From Pseudomonas neustonica (GTDB lineage: Bacteria; Pseudomonadota; Gammaproteobacteria; Pseudomonadales; Pseudomonadaceae), in contig NZ_RKKU01000004.1 in assembly GCF_003797945.1 (NCBI RefSeq), positions 124,001-188,000 on the forward strand: DNA of 64,000 bases. Reading direction: 5' to 3'. A program made the position numbers and the translations under genes. Shown piece after piece: positions 1-9,169 of the stretch (positions within the stretch are counted from its first letter, which is position 1; every line of letters starts with the position of its first letter). The notes beneath the pieces are model-generated. The model was not told where the DNA came from. It ran no database searches and was given only the letters and a program-made list of their open reading frames with translations.

Positions 1-1
1 T

Positions 2-499
2 GCCTGCGGGGTGAATCCGATTCTCGACTTTCTCAGCCCGGCGAACATGGAAGACTATCTTGGCGAGGATGTTGATTGTGTAGTGGACTGCATTGACAGT
101 ATCAAGGCCAAGGTAGCGTTAATTGCCTGGTGCCGACGCCGCAGGATTGCCGTTATTACCACAGGCGGCGCGGGAGGGCAGACAGATCCGACCCAGGTTA
201 CCGTGTCCGATCTGTCAAAGACCGTCAACGATCCGTTGGCAGCCAAAGCCCGCTCGCAGCTGCGCCGCGATCACAACTTTCCCAAGTCCGGCAGCAAGCG
301 CAGTTTTGGCGTGCCCTGCGTCTACTCGAAAGAGCAACTGCGTTACCCCCAGCCAGACGGCTCGGTCTGCCAGCAAAAGGCTTTTGTCGGTGAAGGTGTG
401 CGCCTGGACTGCGCTGGCGGTTTTGGTGCGGTGACTATGGTAACGGCGACGTTCGGCATGGTCGCTGCTGCGCAGGCGGTGCAGCGGTTGTTGCGCTGA
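2..499 (+). CDS. tcdA: tRNA threonylcarbamoyladenosine dehydratase TcdA (3' part)
   Basis: This is the C-terminal part of the E1-like, ATP-dependent enzyme that cyclises t6A37 of tRNAs to ct6A. The frame is open from the first bases, so the start and the N-terminal nucleotide-binding motif lie outside the window. Visible family signatures are the DCIDS stretch, TTGGAGGQTDPTQ, the QDPLAAK-like segment (NDPLAAKARSQL), and the cysteine-containing end around LDCAGGFGAVTMVTATFG. The GTG at base 11 is an internal codon and not a credible start. The gene runs towards dapD, separated by a repeat-rich gap. In pseudomonads csdA/csdE sulfur-transfer genes are often nearby, but none is visible here. Confidence 0.93.
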   Translation, partial: ACGVNPILDFLSPANMEDYLGEDVDCVVDCIDSIKAKVALIAWCRRRRIAVITTGGAGGQTDPTQVTVSDLSKTVNDPLAAKARSQLRRDHNFPKSGSKRSFGVPCVYSKEQLRYPQPDGSVCQQKAFVGEGVRLDCAGGFGAVTMVTATFGMVAAAQAVQRLLR

Positions 500-503
500 A
501 CAG

Positions 504-573
504 TAGCCGCAAGCCGAAAGCCGCAAGCCTTAAGTTGCAAGCTTCAAGCTTCAAGCCAAAAGCCAAAAGCCAA
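504..573 (+). repeat. Period-7 repeat array A (AAGCCNN/AAGCTTC units)
   Basis: About ten consecutive 7-base units begin within a few bases of the tcdA stop. From 511 they read AAGCCGA, AAGCCGC, AAGCCTT, AAGTTGC, AAGCTTC twice, then AAGCCAA three times. The first five bases are nearly constant and the last two drift, so this is an aged tandem array. It has no coding frame or CRISPR-like spacing. A second array in opposite orientation lies at 657-702. Confidence 0.85.
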
Positions 574-656
574 AGGCAGTTTGGGTGAGGTGGTTTTTTG
601 TGTTGAGGTGCAATCGAGATGTTGACGCAAAGCCTGCAACTGGCTCCACACTATTA

Positions 657-702
657 AGCTTGCAGCTTGCAGCTTGCAGCTTGCAGCTTGCAGCTTGCAG
701 CT
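657..702 (-). repeat. Period-7 repeat array B (GCAAGCT units on the minus strand)
   Basis: Six perfect copies of AGCTTGC (657-698) plus a partial copy precede the dapD terminator. Read on the minus strand the unit is GCAAGCT, the same AAGCT core as array A, so the two arrays are inverted relative to each other. Shorter AGCTTGCAGC-like remnants continue at about 749-780. Perfect identity of the copies suggests recent expansion by slippage, in contrast to the divergent array A. Confidence 0.88.
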
Positions 703-704
703 AC

Positions 705-737
705 AAAAAAGGCCCGAACCGATAACCGGAACGGGCC
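705..737 (-). terminator. Rho-independent terminator of dapD
   Basis: On the minus strand GGCCCG (737-732) and CGGGCC (716-711) form a GC-rich stem around an internal CCGGTTATCGG element. Six U residues follow directly (plus-strand AAAAAA at 705-710). It lies about 60 bases past the dapD stop and just before array B, so the repeats are probably outside the dapD transcript. Confidence 0.85.
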
Positions 738-798
738 TCTCACATCACTGCTTGCAGCTTAAAGCTTGTTGCTTGCAGCTACTGGGCGCCGAAGGCGC

Positions 799-1833
799 TC
801 AGTTATGCGCGTGCAGCATGTCGTTCAGCTGGATAGCGCTCTTGTTGGTCTTGCACTCGATGGCGCCGGTTTGCGAGTTGCGGCGGAACAATAGGTCGGA
901 CTGGTTGGCCAGGTCGCGCGCCTTGAGTATCTCGACCAGATTATCGGCGTCGTCCAGCAGAGTGACCTTGATGCCGGCGGTGATGTACAGACCGGCTTCT
1001 ACGGTGCAGCGGTCGCCCAGCGGAATACCGATACCGGCGTTGGCGCCGATCAGGCAGCCTTCGCCAACGGAAATGACAATGTTGCCGCCGCCGGACAATG
1101 TGCCCATGGTCGAGCAACCGCCGCCCAGATCCGAGCCCTTGCCGACAAACACACCGGCGGAAATACGGCCTTCGACCATGCTGGTACCGGCAGTACCCGC
1201 GTTGAAGTTGATAAAGCCTTCGTGCATGACGGTGGTGCCTTCGCCAACGTAGGCGCCCAGGCGCACACGGGCGGTATCGGCGATGCGAATGCCGGATGGC
1301 GCAACGTAATCGGTCATGGACGGGAATTTATCGACGCTGTTGACCACCAGTGACTGGCCCTGCAGGCGAGCAGCCAGTTGGCGTTGCGGTAGCTCGTTAA
1401 CGTCAATGGCGCCGTGATTGGTCCAGGCAACGTTGGGTAGCAGCGGGAAAATACCTGCCAGAACAACACCGTGTGGCTTGACCAGGCGATGCGAGAGCAG
1501 GTGCAGCTTGAGGTAGGCCTCGGGGGTGGACACAGGCGCTTCGTCAGTGGCCAATACCGTGGCGACCAGCGGACGTGTGCTGCTGGCCATCTGTTCGATC
1601 AGTGCGCTAGCTTCGGCAAAGCCTGCTTGCTTCAGTGCGCTGGCGAGTGCTGCACATTGGCTGGTGGAGAAACTGATGGCCTGGTTGCCTTCGCTGTAGC
1701 CGAGTTGCTCGCTGACGACGTCAATCAGTGCGCTGTCGGGGTTCAGCATGGGCTGCGGATAGTAGACTTCAATCCAGTTGCCTGCGCTGTTCTGGGTGCC
1801 GATGCCAAAGGCCAGGCTGAAACATTCGCTCAT
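799..1833 (-). CDS. dapD: 2,3,4,5-tetrahydropyridine-2,6-dicarboxylate N-succinyltransferase
   Basis: The 344-residue protein succinylates tetrahydrodipicolinate in the diaminopimelate/lysine pathway and feeds peptidoglycan synthesis in the cytosol. It is the long pseudomonad/actinobacterial-type DapD, not the ~274-residue enterobacterial form. Residues about 170-320 are the left-handed beta-helix, with hexapeptide-like turns such as VRLGAYVGEGTTV, ISAGVFVGKGSDLGG and GCLIGANAGIGI. The ATG at 1833 has an AGGAA Shine-Dalgarno sequence. It is the last gene of the minus-strand run glnD-dapC-ArsC-like-dapD, which places two lysine steps together, and it is followed by a clear terminator at 705-737. 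Confidence 0.96.
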   Translation of the reverse strand: MSECFSLAFGIGTQNSAGNWIEVYYPQPMLNPDSALIDVVSEQLGYSEGNQAISFSTSQCAALASALKQAGFAEASALIEQMASSTRPLVATVLATDEAPVSTPEAYLKLHLLSHRLVKPHGVVLAGIFPLLPNVAWTNHGAIDVNELPQRQLAARLQGQSLVVNSVDKFPSMTDYVAPSGIRIADTARVRLGAYVGEGTTVMHEGFINFNAGTAGTSMVEGRISAGVFVGKGSDLGGGCSTMGTLSGGGNIVISVGEGCLIGANAGIGIPLGDRCTVEAGLYITAGIKVTLLDDADNLVEILKARDLANQSDLLFRRNSQTGAIECKTNKSAIQLNDMLHAHN

Positions 1834-1851
1834 GGGGTGGTTCCTTTGATG

Positions 1852-2205
1852 CTATGCATTGGTGTCGAACGCGCTGGCATACCATTCCGGCTTGAAGCCA
1901 ACCAGGCGCTGTGAGCCGGTATCCAGTACCGGTCTTTTGATCATCGAAGGGTTGGCCTGCATAAGAGCAATGGCCTTGTCGGTGTCGATGTCTTGTTTGT
2001 CTGCTTCATCCAGCTTGCGGAAGGTCGTGCCCTTGCGGTTGAGCAGGGTTTCCCAGCCGTGTTCGGCGCACCAGGCGCGAAGATGCTCGGTGTCGATTCC
2101 GTCTTTCTTGTAATCATGAAAAGCATAATCTACCTGATGGTCTTCCAGCCAGGTACGCGCCTTTTTCATGGTGTCACAGGCTTTGATGCCATAGAGAGTA
2201 ATCAC
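1852..2205 (-). CDS. ArsC/YffB-family reductase-like protein
   Basis: The 117-residue thioredoxin-fold protein belongs to the ArsC/Spx/YffB family. A single N-terminal Cys sits in GIKACDTMKKA (about residues 6-16). Toward the C-terminus lies MIKRPVLDTG, the family's conserved Arg-Pro motif. The start is a GTG four bases past the dapC stop, preceded by AAGGG, so it is translationally close to dapC. The family includes arsenate reductases, but YffB-type members are thought to be glutathione-linked thiol proteins without shown arsenate activity. Its position between dapC and dapD is conserved in pseudomonads, and no ars genes are near, so arsenate resistance is unlikely. Confidence 0.88.
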   Translation of the reverse strand: MITLYGIKACDTMKKARTWLEDHQVDYAFHDYKKDGIDTEHLRAWCAEHGWETLLNRKGTTFRKLDEADKQDIDTDKAIALMQANPSMIKRPVLDTGSQRLVGFKPEWYASAFDTNA

Positions 2206-2208
2206 GTG

Positions 2209-3405
2209 TTACAGACCCTTTATGAAGTCGCGGATGCGCTCGGCAGCTTCGATACAGTCACTCAGCGGCGCGACCAAGGCCATGCGCACGCGTCCCGCGC
2301 CGGGATTATAACCATCAATGTCGCGTGACAGGTAACGTCCGGGCACAACGGCTACGTTGTACTCGGCCAGCAGGCGTCGAGTAAAGGTGTCATCATCAAT
2401 CGGCGTGACGGGCCACAGATAGAAGCCTGCGTCGGGGCGCTGCACCTCCATGACCTCACCGAGGATGCTCAATACCGCGTCGAATTTAGCCTGATATTGA
2501 CTGCGGTTATCCACGACGTGAGCTTCGTCCTGCCAGGCCGCCAGGCTGGCGAGCTGGCTTTGCACGGGCATGGCACAGCCGTGATAGGTGCGGTACTGCA
2601 GGTAGGGTTGCAGCAGGCTGGCATCGCCAGCGACAAAGCCCGAGCGCAGGCCAGGCAGGTTTGAGCGTTTGGACAGGCTGTGGAATACCACGCAGCGACT
2701 GTAGTCGTCACGGCCCATGGCGGCGCAGGCCTGTAATAGACCAACAGGTGCAGGGCCCTCAGGCGAGTAGATCTCGCTATAGCACTCGTCGGAGGCGATA
2801 ACGAAGTCATGCTCGTCAGCCAGCTTGATCAGTTGTTGCAAGGTGTCGAGCGGTATGACCGAGCCGGTTGGATTGCCTGGTGTGCAAATAAACAATAGTT
2901 GGCAGCGCTGCCAGACGTCAGCGGGTACCTTGCCGAAGTCAGGAATGAAGTGGTTGCTGGCGTCACAGGCAAGATAGCAAGGCTCCACACCGGCCAGAAA
3001 CGCAGCACCTTCGTAGATCTGATAAAACGGGTTGGGGCTGACTACCAGGCCCTGTGGATCACGCTCTATCACGGCTTGGGTAAAGGAAAATAGCGCCTCG
3101 CGTGTGCCGTTGACCGGAATTACGTGCTGCGCGGGGTCAAGACTGCCTGCCTTTAGGTTAAAGCGCCGGGTCAGCCAGTCTGCTATGCCCTGACGTAATT
3201 CAAGCTTGCCTTGCGTGGTCGGGTAGACCGCTGCCTGGTCCAGATTGGCGGCAAGCGTCTCCAATACAAAAGGCGGAGAGGGGTGCTTGGGCTCACCAAT
3301 GGACAGTGAAATCGGGCGTAGCGCCGGATTGGGAGTTACATCTGCTATCAGCGCGCGCAGCTTTTCAAAGGGGTAGGGCTGCAGACGTTGCAGGTCGCTA
3401 TTCAT
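2209..3405 (-). CDS. dapC: Succinyldiaminopimelate transaminase DapC
   Basis: The 398-residue fold-type I PLP aminotransferase converts N-succinyl-L,L-2,6-diaminopimelate/oxoglutarate to N-succinyl-2-amino-6-oxopimelate and glutamate in the lysine pathway. The PLP lysine is in FHSLSKRSNLPGLRSGF (about residues 242-258). Conserved upstream elements are SIGEPKHPSPP near the N-terminus, CTPGNPTGSV and ASDECYSEIYS. The ATG at 3405 follows GAGGACTCTGA and the glnD stop is 9 bases upstream, so these genes are probably co-transcribed. Assignment to DapC rather than a generic aspartate aminotransferase rests on the neighbouring dapD and the conserved pseudomonad order. Confidence 0.93.
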   Translation of the reverse strand: MNSDLQRLQPYPFEKLRALIADVTPNPALRPISLSIGEPKHPSPPFVLETLAANLDQAAVYPTTQGKLELRQGIADWLTRRFNLKAGSLDPAQHVIPVNGTREALFSFTQAVIERDPQGLVVSPNPFYQIYEGAAFLAGVEPCYLACDASNHFIPDFGKVPADVWQRCQLLFICTPGNPTGSVIPLDTLQQLIKLADEHDFVIASDECYSEIYSPEGPAPVGLLQACAAMGRDDYSRCVVFHSLSKRSNLPGLRSGFVAGDASLLQPYLQYRTYHGCAMPVQSQLASLAAWQDEAHVVDNRSQYQAKFDAVLSILGEVMEVQRPDAGFYLWPVTPIDDDTFTRRLLAEYNVAVVPGRYLSRDIDGYNPGAGRVRMALVAPLSDCIEAAERIRDFIKGL

Positions 3406-3414
3406 TCAGAGTCC

Positions 3415-6114
3415 TCAGGGGCCAATGGCAATTGGGCTGCTGTACGCCTGCTCGGTTGGCTGGGTACTGCTCAGGGTGTCGATAATGGTTTGCTGCAGAC
3501 TCTCGCATAGAGCCGGGTCGGATAGTGCTTGATTGTCGGCATCAGTCAGTACGAAAACGTCGTCCACGCGTTCGCCCAAGGTCACGATCTTGGCGTTCTG
3601 CACACTGATGTCAAAGTCGAGCAGAATGCGGCCCATGCGGGCGAGCAGGCCTGGCCGGTCGGGTGCGCTGAGCTCCAGAATCGTGTGTTGGCCGTTCGGA
3701 TCGTTGAAGATCGTCACCTCGGGCGCAAAGGCAAAGTGCTTGAGCTGGCGCGGCACGCGACGCTGGATAATAGTCGGGAAGGCGTCGGGATCAGACAGCG
3801 CTGCAATCAACTCGGCTTTGATCTGGCGGATACGTTCAGGGTTGTCGCCAATAGAATCACCGCCCGAGTCGAGCACGATGTAGGTGTCGAGGCTGAACTG
3901 ACTGGTTGAGGTGATGATGCGTGCATCCTGAATACTCAGGTTGAGCTGATCCATGGCCGATACGGTGGCGGCAAACAGATCGTTCTGCTCAGGCGTGTAA
4001 ATGAAGATCTGGGTCGCACCTTCAAATTCGCGCTGCGCGGTCTCCTTGATGAGCACCAGCGGACCGTGCCGGCTGCTGTGCTGCACTATGGCCTCGGTAT
4101 GCCACGCCACATCGCTGGCGGTATGGCGCAGGAAATAGTCATCACCCAGCTCGGCCCAGAGCGCTTCGGCGTCCTCTTCTTCAATACCGTTGCGCACCAG
4201 AATATCCAGTGCCGCCTGCTGGGTCTGCAGAATGTGCTCGTCGCGATCCGGCGGGTTGTCGAGGCCGCGACGAAGAGCCCGCTTGGTTTCGGTGTAAAGC
4301 TGACGCAGCAGCGACGCGCGCCAGGAGTTCCACAGCGTAGGGTTGGTCGCGTTGATATCGGCAATGGTCAGCACGTAAAGGTAGTCAAGGCGTACTTGAT
4401 TGCCCATACGGACCGCAAAGTCGTGGATCACCAGGGGGTCGGAAATATCCTTGCGTTGCGCTGTCGTTGACATCAGCAAGTGGCTTTCAACCAGCCAACT
4501 GACCAGATGCGTGTCCCAGGCGGGCAAGTGGTGACGGTTACAAAATTGCTCCGCATCGACGGCGCCCAGCTCCGAGTGGTCGCCGCCGCGGCCCTTGGCA
4601 ATGTCGTGATAAAGGCCGGCGATATACAACAGATCCGGCTTGGGCAGGCGACAGAAAATGCGCCAGGCCAGGGGGTATCTATCCTGGTATTCAGGGCGAT
4701 TGAGCTTGCGCAGATGCTTGATCAGGTTGAGCGTGTGTGCGTCGACCGTGTAGATGTGGAAAAGGTCGTGCTGCATCTGACCGACAATCTTGCCGAACTC
4801 GGGTAGATAGCGGCCGAGAATGCCGTAGCGATTCATGCGGCGCAAATTGCGGTGAATGCCTTCCTTGCAGCGAAACAGCTCGATAAACAGGCTGGTATTG
4901 CGAATGTCGGTACGAAAATCATCGTCGATCAAGTGACGATGGTCACGTAGCAGACGGATACTCTCGGCGCGCACGCCCCGAATTTCAGGGTGTTGAGCCA
5001 TAAGCACGAAAATTTCGAGAATGGCGAAAGGGGTGCGCTTGAAGACGTTGGGGTTGGTGACTTCAATGTAGTGGTTACGTATCTGAAAGCGGCTGTTGAG
5101 CGGGCGAATATCGGCGGCTTCGGCGTCACGCAGCAGTATCTCTTCAAAATGCTGCATCAACAGATCGTTCAGTTCTGACAGTGACATCACTACGCGGTAG
5201 TACTTCTGCATGAAGCGCTCTACCGCTAACTTGCTGTCATTGCCTTCGTAGCCGAGCATCTTTGCCAGTGCGCGCTGGTGGTCAAACAGCAGTCTGTCCT
5301 CGGCACGTCCGGACAGGTTGTGCAGGGCGAAGCGGACCTTCCAGAGAAAATCGCGGCCAGCGGTAAGAATGTCGTACTCGGGCTCGTTCAAAAACCCCTG
5401 ATCAACCAGTTTGCGCAGATCGTTGGTGCCAAAGTGACGCAAGGCAACCCAGGCGATGGTCTGGATGTCGCGCAGACCGCCGGGTGAGCTTTTAACGTTG
5501 GGCTCAAGGTTGTACTCGGTGTCGTTAAACTTGGCGTGACGAGCTTGTTGCTCGGCGCGTTTGGCGCGGAAAAACTCGGCGTCATTCCACATGTTCTTGG
5601 TGCTGATCGCAGTCAGCATGCTCTGGCGCAAGACTTCGTCACCAGACAGTGTGCGTGACTCCATCAGGTTGGTAATGACTGTGAGGTCAGCCTTTGCTTC
5701 CTGTTCACACTCCTCAATGGAACGCACGCTCTGGCCCACTTCCAGGCCAATGTCCCACAGCAACATAAGGAAGTTTTCGATCGAAGAGCGGAAGGCTTCG
5801 GGATCGTCGCGCACCAGAATGAGCAGGTCGATATCGGAATGCGGGTGCAGTTCGCCTCGGCCATAGCCGCCAACAGCCAGCAGGGCAATGCCTGGATCCT
5901 GGGCGCAGTCGAGTCTGGCCCATGCCTGCTGCAGTATTTGATCGGTAAACCAGGCGCGCTCGTGGATCAGTTGTCGGATATCGCGCCCGCTCTCAAAGCG
6001 GCCTTGCAGCGCGTTGTCGGCGTGCCTTATGGCTTTTTTGAAAGCGCTGATAGGACTGCTTTTTAATGCCAGCTCCGCTTGGAACTGGCCCGGATCGAAA
6101 AGCGCGTTATCCAT
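3415..6114 (-). CDS. glnD: Bifunctional uridylyltransferase/uridylyl-removing enzyme GlnD
   Basis: The 899-residue sensor of glutamine adds UMP to PII proteins at low glutamine and removes it at high glutamine, so it controls nitrogen assimilation. The nucleotidyltransferase motif [17 protein letters not shown] is at residues 82-98, with D94 and D96 as metal ligands. A central HD domain carries [18 protein letters not shown] for UMP removal. Two ACT domains follow (around [16 protein letters not shown] and [16 protein letters not shown]). Length matches the family. The ATG at 6114 follows AAGGA. It heads the minus-strand dapC/dapD run; map lies 50 bases upstream in the same direction. Confidence 0.97.
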   Translation of the reverse strand: MDNALFDPGQFQAELALKSSPISAFKKAIRHADNALQGRFESGRDIRQLIHERAWFTDQILQQAWARLDCAQDPGIALLAVGGYGRGELHPHSDIDLLILVRDDPEAFRSSIENFLMLLWDIGLEVGQSVRSIEECEQEAKADLTVITNLMESRTLSGDEVLRQSMLTAISTKNMWNDAEFFRAKRAEQQARHAKFNDTEYNLEPNVKSSPGGLRDIQTIAWVALRHFGTNDLRKLVDQGFLNEPEYDILTAGRDFLWKVRFALHNLSGRAEDRLLFDHQRALAKMLGYEGNDSKLAVERFMQKYYRVVMSLSELNDLLMQHFEEILLRDAEAADIRPLNSRFQIRNHYIEVTNPNVFKRTPFAILEIFVLMAQHPEIRGVRAESIRLLRDHRHLIDDDFRTDIRNTSLFIELFRCKEGIHRNLRRMNRYGILGRYLPEFGKIVGQMQHDLFHIYTVDAHTLNLIKHLRKLNRPEYQDRYPLAWRIFCRLPKPDLLYIAGLYHDIAKGRGGDHSELGAVDAEQFCNRHHLPAWDTHLVSWLVESHLLMSTTAQRKDISDPLVIHDFAVRMGNQVRLDYLYVLTIADINATNPTLWNSWRASLLRQLYTETKRALRRGLDNPPDRDEHILQTQQAALDILVRNGIEEEDAEALWAELGDDYFLRHTASDVAWHTEAIVQHSSRHGPLVLIKETAQREFEGATQIFIYTPEQNDLFAATVSAMDQLNLSIQDARIITSTSQFSLDTYIVLDSGGDSIGDNPERIRQIKAELIAALSDPDAFPTIIQRRVPRQLKHFAFAPEVTIFNDPNGQHTILELSAPDRPGLLARMGRILLDFDISVQNAKIVTLGERVDDVFVLTDADNQALSDPALCESLQQTIIDTLSSTQPTEQAYSSPIAIGP

Positions 6115-6164
6115 GGTTTTTATCCTTGGCAGTTAGTGGCCTTGGCTGTGACTGGCGGCTACTG

Positions 6165-6953
6165 CTATTGAAAGGATTCTTCGCTGCGCAGGGTAAGGAC
6201 TTCATAACCGTCAGCGGTCACCAGAATGGTGTGTTCCCATTGGGCTGACAACTTACGGTCTTTGGTGATGGCGGTCCAGTTATCACCCAGCAGGCGTGTT
6301 TCTGCGCGGCCCTGATTGATCATCGGCTCGATGGTGAAGGTCATGCCTTCCTGCAGTTCCATGCCAGTGCCTGCGCGCCCGTAATGAAGCACCTGGGGGT
6401 CTTCATGGAACACCTTGCCAATGCCGTGGCCACAGTACTCACGCACCACGCTGTAGTGGTTGGCGTGCGCATGATCCTGGATGATCTGGCCGATGTCGCC
6501 CAGACGAGCGCCGGGACGCACGACCGAGATACCTTTATACATGCACTCTTGAGTCACGCGTGCCAGACGCTCAACCCACTCGGGTGCCTCACCAACGATG
6601 AACATTTTGCTGGTATCGCCGTGGTAACCATCCTTGATCACGGTTACGTCGATATTCAGCGCATCACCATTCTTCAATGGTTTTTCGTTGGGTATGCCGT
6701 GGCATACGACGTGATTGATGGATGTGCAGATCGACTTGGGGAACGGCATGCGGCCTGGCGCGCCACCATAGTTCAGCGGGGCGGGAATGGCCTGCTGCAC
6801 GTTGACGATGTGGTCGTGGCAAATGCGGTCGAGCTCTTCGGTGGTAACGCCAGGCTTGACGTGTTCGCCGATCATCTCCAGCACCTCGGCTGCCAGGCGT
6901 CCGGCAACGCGCATGCCGGCAATGTCTTCCGGTGTCTTGATGGATACGGTCAT
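6165..6953 (-). CDS. map: Methionine aminopeptidase, type I
   Basis: It removes the initiator Met from nascent proteins with small second residues. The 262-residue length from the ATG at 6953 matches E. coli Map (264). A longer reading from 6998 would add 15 residues of no family character, so I chose the inner start, preceded by AAGAGAAA. Metal ligands and substrate His are seen in NIDVTVIKDGYHGDTS, EYCGHGIGKVFHEDP, TFTIEP and WEHTILVT. The gene diverges from rpsB across a 285-base regulatory gap; this arrangement is conserved in gammaproteobacteria. Confidence 0.96.
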   Translation of the reverse strand: MTVSIKTPEDIAGMRVAGRLAAEVLEMIGEHVKPGVTTEELDRICHDHIVNVQQAIPAPLNYGGAPGRMPFPKSICTSINHVVCHGIPNEKPLKNGDALNIDVTVIKDGYHGDTSKMFIVGEAPEWVERLARVTQECMYKGISVVRPGARLGDIGQIIQDHAHANHYSVVREYCGHGIGKVFHEDPQVLHYGRAGTGMELQEGMTFTIEPMINQGRAETRLLGDNWTAITKDRKLSAQWEHTILVTADGYEVLTLRSEESFQ

Positions 6954-7059
6954 GTCAGGTTTCTCTTGATTAAACGCCAGCAGGCGAAAGTGTGACAAAC
7001 CTCGGATTCTACCAGACCTGAGCCCGGCTGTTGAGACAGCGTGAAGTGCTGTAAGCCGC

Positions 7060-7238
7060 TAGAGGAACTTTATTCGCCCTGTTATATATGGTATAAAGCG
7101 CGGCGCCTGAACAAACGTCCGGTTTTCCGGAGTCAGGTGAACCTTAAATCCGCACACGTATCGTCACGGTATCCTGGGTGCCCTTCGGGGTTGGATATTG
7201 GGATGCGTGGAGGCCAAACCCAACTTACTGGAGTTATC
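7060..7238 (+). promoter_or_regulatory. rpsB-tsf promoter and S2 leader region
   Basis: A plausible sigma-70 -10 (TATAAA, 7092-7097) is followed by a GCGCGGCGCC discriminator. GC-rich discriminators are typical of stringently controlled ribosomal promoters. About 130 bases of leader then precede rpsB, with small hairpins such as CCGG-TTTT-CCGG and a TGCCCTTCGGGG element. In gammaproteobacteria the rpsB leader is the target of autogenous repression by S2, and by position this is that leader. The exact -35 and the S2-binding fold cannot be fixed by eye. Confidence 0.6.
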
Positions 7239-7976
7239 ATGACCCAAGTTTCTATGCGTGACATGCTGAAGGCCGGTGCGCACTTCGGCCACCAGACCCG
7301 TTACTGGAATCCGAAAATGGGCAAGTTCATTTTCGGTGCTCGTAACAAGATCCACATCATCAACCTTGAAAAAACCATGCCGATGTTCCACGACGCCCTG
7401 AGCTTCGTTGAGAAATTGGCCGCTGGCAAGAACAAGGTTCTGTTCGTTGGTACCAAGCGCGCTGCCAGCAAGATCATTGCTGAAGAAGCGTCACGCTCCG
7501 GTCAGCCTTATGTTGACCATCGCTGGTTGGGCGGCATGCTCACCAACTACAAGACCATCCGCCAGTCCATCAAGCGTCTACGCGACCTGGAAGTTCAATC
7601 CCAGGATGGCACGTTTGACAAACTGACCAAGAAAGAAGCGCTGATGCGCACTCGCGATCTGGAAAAGCTGGATCGTGGTCTGGGCGGTATCAAGGACATG
7701 GGCGGCCTGCCTGATGCTCTGTTCGTGATCGACGTTGAGCACGAGCGCATTGCTATCACCGAAGCCAACAAGCTGGGTATTCCTGTTATCGGTATCGTTG
7801 ATACCAACAGCAGCCCTGATGGCATCGACTATGTTATCCCCGGTAATGACGACGCTATCCGTGCCATCAAGTTGTACGCTGCTGCTGTTGCTGACGCAGT
7901 TCTGCGCGGCAAGAACAACAACGGCGGCGCTGATGAGTTCGTTGAAGAAGCTGCTCCGGAAGCCTCTGAAGGCTAA
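7239..7976 (+). CDS. rpsB: 30S ribosomal protein S2
   Basis: The 245-residue S2 begins [20 protein letters not shown], the canonical S2 N-terminus. Further signatures are [20 protein letters not shown] and [19 protein letters not shown]. The ATG at 7239 follows GGAG. An upstream in-frame opening to 7041 is leader sequence and not coding by homology. The protein ends in an acidic Ala/Glu tail ([12 protein letters not shown]), common in pseudomonads. It heads the rpsB-tsf-pyrH-frr group, and S2 is known to repress its own operon through the leader. Confidence 0.98.
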   Translation: MTQVSMRDMLKAGAHFGHQTRYWNPKMGKFIFGARNKIHIINLEKTMPMFHDALSFVEKLAAGKNKVLFVGTKRAASKIIAEEASRSGQPYVDHRWLGGMLTNYKTIRQSIKRLRDLEVQSQDGTFDKLTKKEALMRTRDLEKLDRGLGGIKDMGGLPDALFVIDVEHERIAITEANKLGIPVIGIVDTNSSPDGIDYVIPGNDDAIRAIKLYAAAVADAVLRGKNNNGGADEFVEEAAPEASEG

Positions 7977-8004
7977 GGTGCGGTCGGCGAGTTTAATGCC
8001 GTAG

Positions 8005-8028
8005 AAAAGGGGGCTTTGCCCCCTTTTT
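8005..8028 (+). terminator. Terminator/attenuator between rpsB and tsf
   Basis: AAAAGGGGG (8005-8013) pairs perfectly with CCCCC plus TTTT (8019-8027) around a CTTTG loop, giving a 9-bp stem ending in a T run. It lies 28 bases after the rpsB stop and 86 before tsf. A strong hairpin here would lower tsf relative to rpsB unless read-through or another promoter supplies tsf. An attenuating hairpin at this spot is known in E. coli. Confidence 0.85.
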
Positions 8029-8113
8029 GCAATATATTAAAAGCAACATGATACGGCGGCCTTGCTTATCCCTTCGGGCTGCCAACAGTCAAAGTAATCT
8101 AGAGGATTATTTC

Positions 8114-8983
8114 ATGTCACAGATTTCTGCAGCCATGGTCAAAGAACTGCGTGAGCGCACCGGCCAAGGCATGATGGAGTGCAAAAAAGCACTGGTTGCC
8201 GCTGAAGGCGACATTGAAAAAGCCATTGATGACATGCGCGCATCCGGCGCAATCAAAGCAGCCAAAAAAGCTGGCAACATTGCTGCTGAAGGCGCGATCG
8301 CTGCCAAAGTAGCAGATGACAAGAAATCTGCTGTCATCATCGAAATCAACTCGCAGACCGACTTTCTGGCGCTGCAGGATGACTTCAAGGGTTTCGTTGC
8401 TGCCAGCCTGGACAAGGCTTTTGAGGCCGGCTACACCGACGCAGCTCCCCTGATCGCTGACCAGGAATCTGCCCGTGAAGCCTTGGTCGCCAAGACCGGT
8501 GAGAACGTCAATATCCGCCGCCTGACCCGCGTTGAGGGTGATGTGGTTGGTGCCTATCTGCACGGCCATCGTATTGGTGTCGTGGTTACGCTCAAGGGTG
8601 GCGACGAAGAATTGGCTCGTGACATTGCTATGCACGTTGCTGCCAGCAATCCGCAGTTCCTGGATCCTTCCCAGGTTTCCGAGGACGCCATTGCCAAGGA
8701 AAAAGAGATCTTCCTGCAGCTGAATGCCGAGAAGATCGCTGGCAAGCCTGAGAACATTGTTGAAAATATGGTCAAGGGCCGTATCAACAAGTTCCTGGCG
8801 GAAGGTAGTCTGGTTGAGCAGGCCTTCATCAAGGACCCCGATGTTAAAGTCGGCGAGCTGGCCAAGAAAGCCGGCGCTGAAATCCTGTCCTTCGTACGTT
8901 ACGAAGTGGGTGAAGGTATTGAGCGTGCAGAAGTCGATTTCGCTGCCGAGGTCGCTGCCCAGCTGGCCGCTTCCAAGCAGTAA
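8114..8983 (+). CDS. tsf: Elongation factor Ts
   Basis: The 289-residue guanine-nucleotide exchange factor recycles EF-Tu-GDP to EF-Tu-GTP. The N-terminal UBA-like domain and signature are visible as VKELRERTGQGMMECKKAL. INSQTDFLA is the conserved core motif that inserts at the EF-Tu Mg site (the TDFV-type element). The ATG at 8114 follows AGAGGA; the longer reading from 8027 would start inside the rpsB terminator. The gene is framed by hairpins at 8005-8028 and 9051-9086. Confidence 0.98.
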   Translation: MSQISAAMVKELRERTGQGMMECKKALVAAEGDIEKAIDDMRASGAIKAAKKAGNIAAEGAIAAKVADDKKSAVIIEINSQTDFLALQDDFKGFVAASLDKAFEAGYTDAAPLIADQESAREALVAKTGENVNIRRLTRVEGDVVGAYLHGHRIGVVVTLKGGDEELARDIAMHVAASNPQFLDPSQVSEDAIAKEKEIFLQLNAEKIAGKPENIVENMVKGRINKFLAEGSLVEQAFIKDPDVKVGELAKKAGAEILSFVRYEVGEGIERAEVDFAAEVAAQLAASKQ

Positions 8984-9050
8984 GTAGGCTATAGTGCACC
9001 CTGACCAGTGCACCGTGGCGACCTGCGGGTCGCCGCGAACAGGTTGATCG

Positions 9051-9086
9051 AAGAGGCTTCCCGCGCAGGCGTGAGGCCTCTTTTTT
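9051..9086 (+). terminator. Terminator after tsf
   Basis: AAGAGGC (9051-9057) pairs with GCCTCTT (9075-9081) and is followed by a T run to 9086. It is 68 bases past the tsf stop and 84 before pyrH. With the rpsB hairpin it divides the plus-strand run into separately adjustable units, and pyrH-frr probably has its own promoter downstream. Confidence 0.82.
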
Positions 9087-9169
9087 AAGAAATACTGAAC
9101 AAGTGCCCGCCGCTACAGTCTGCTGGAACTCGTTGAGTATTTCTCCATTCCAGCGCAGGAGAGTCAAGC

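Noticed and set aside
504-702. CRISPR-like repeats after tcdA
   Set aside because: Units are 7 bases in direct succession without spacers, so this is a simple tandem repeat.
1852-2205. Arsenate reductase of an ars operon
   Set aside because: The family match is YffB-like, there are no other ars genes, and the context is lysine biosynthesis.
8117-9013. 298-codon frame opposite tsf
   Set aside because: It is a mirror of the tsf coding sequence without ribosome site or motif.
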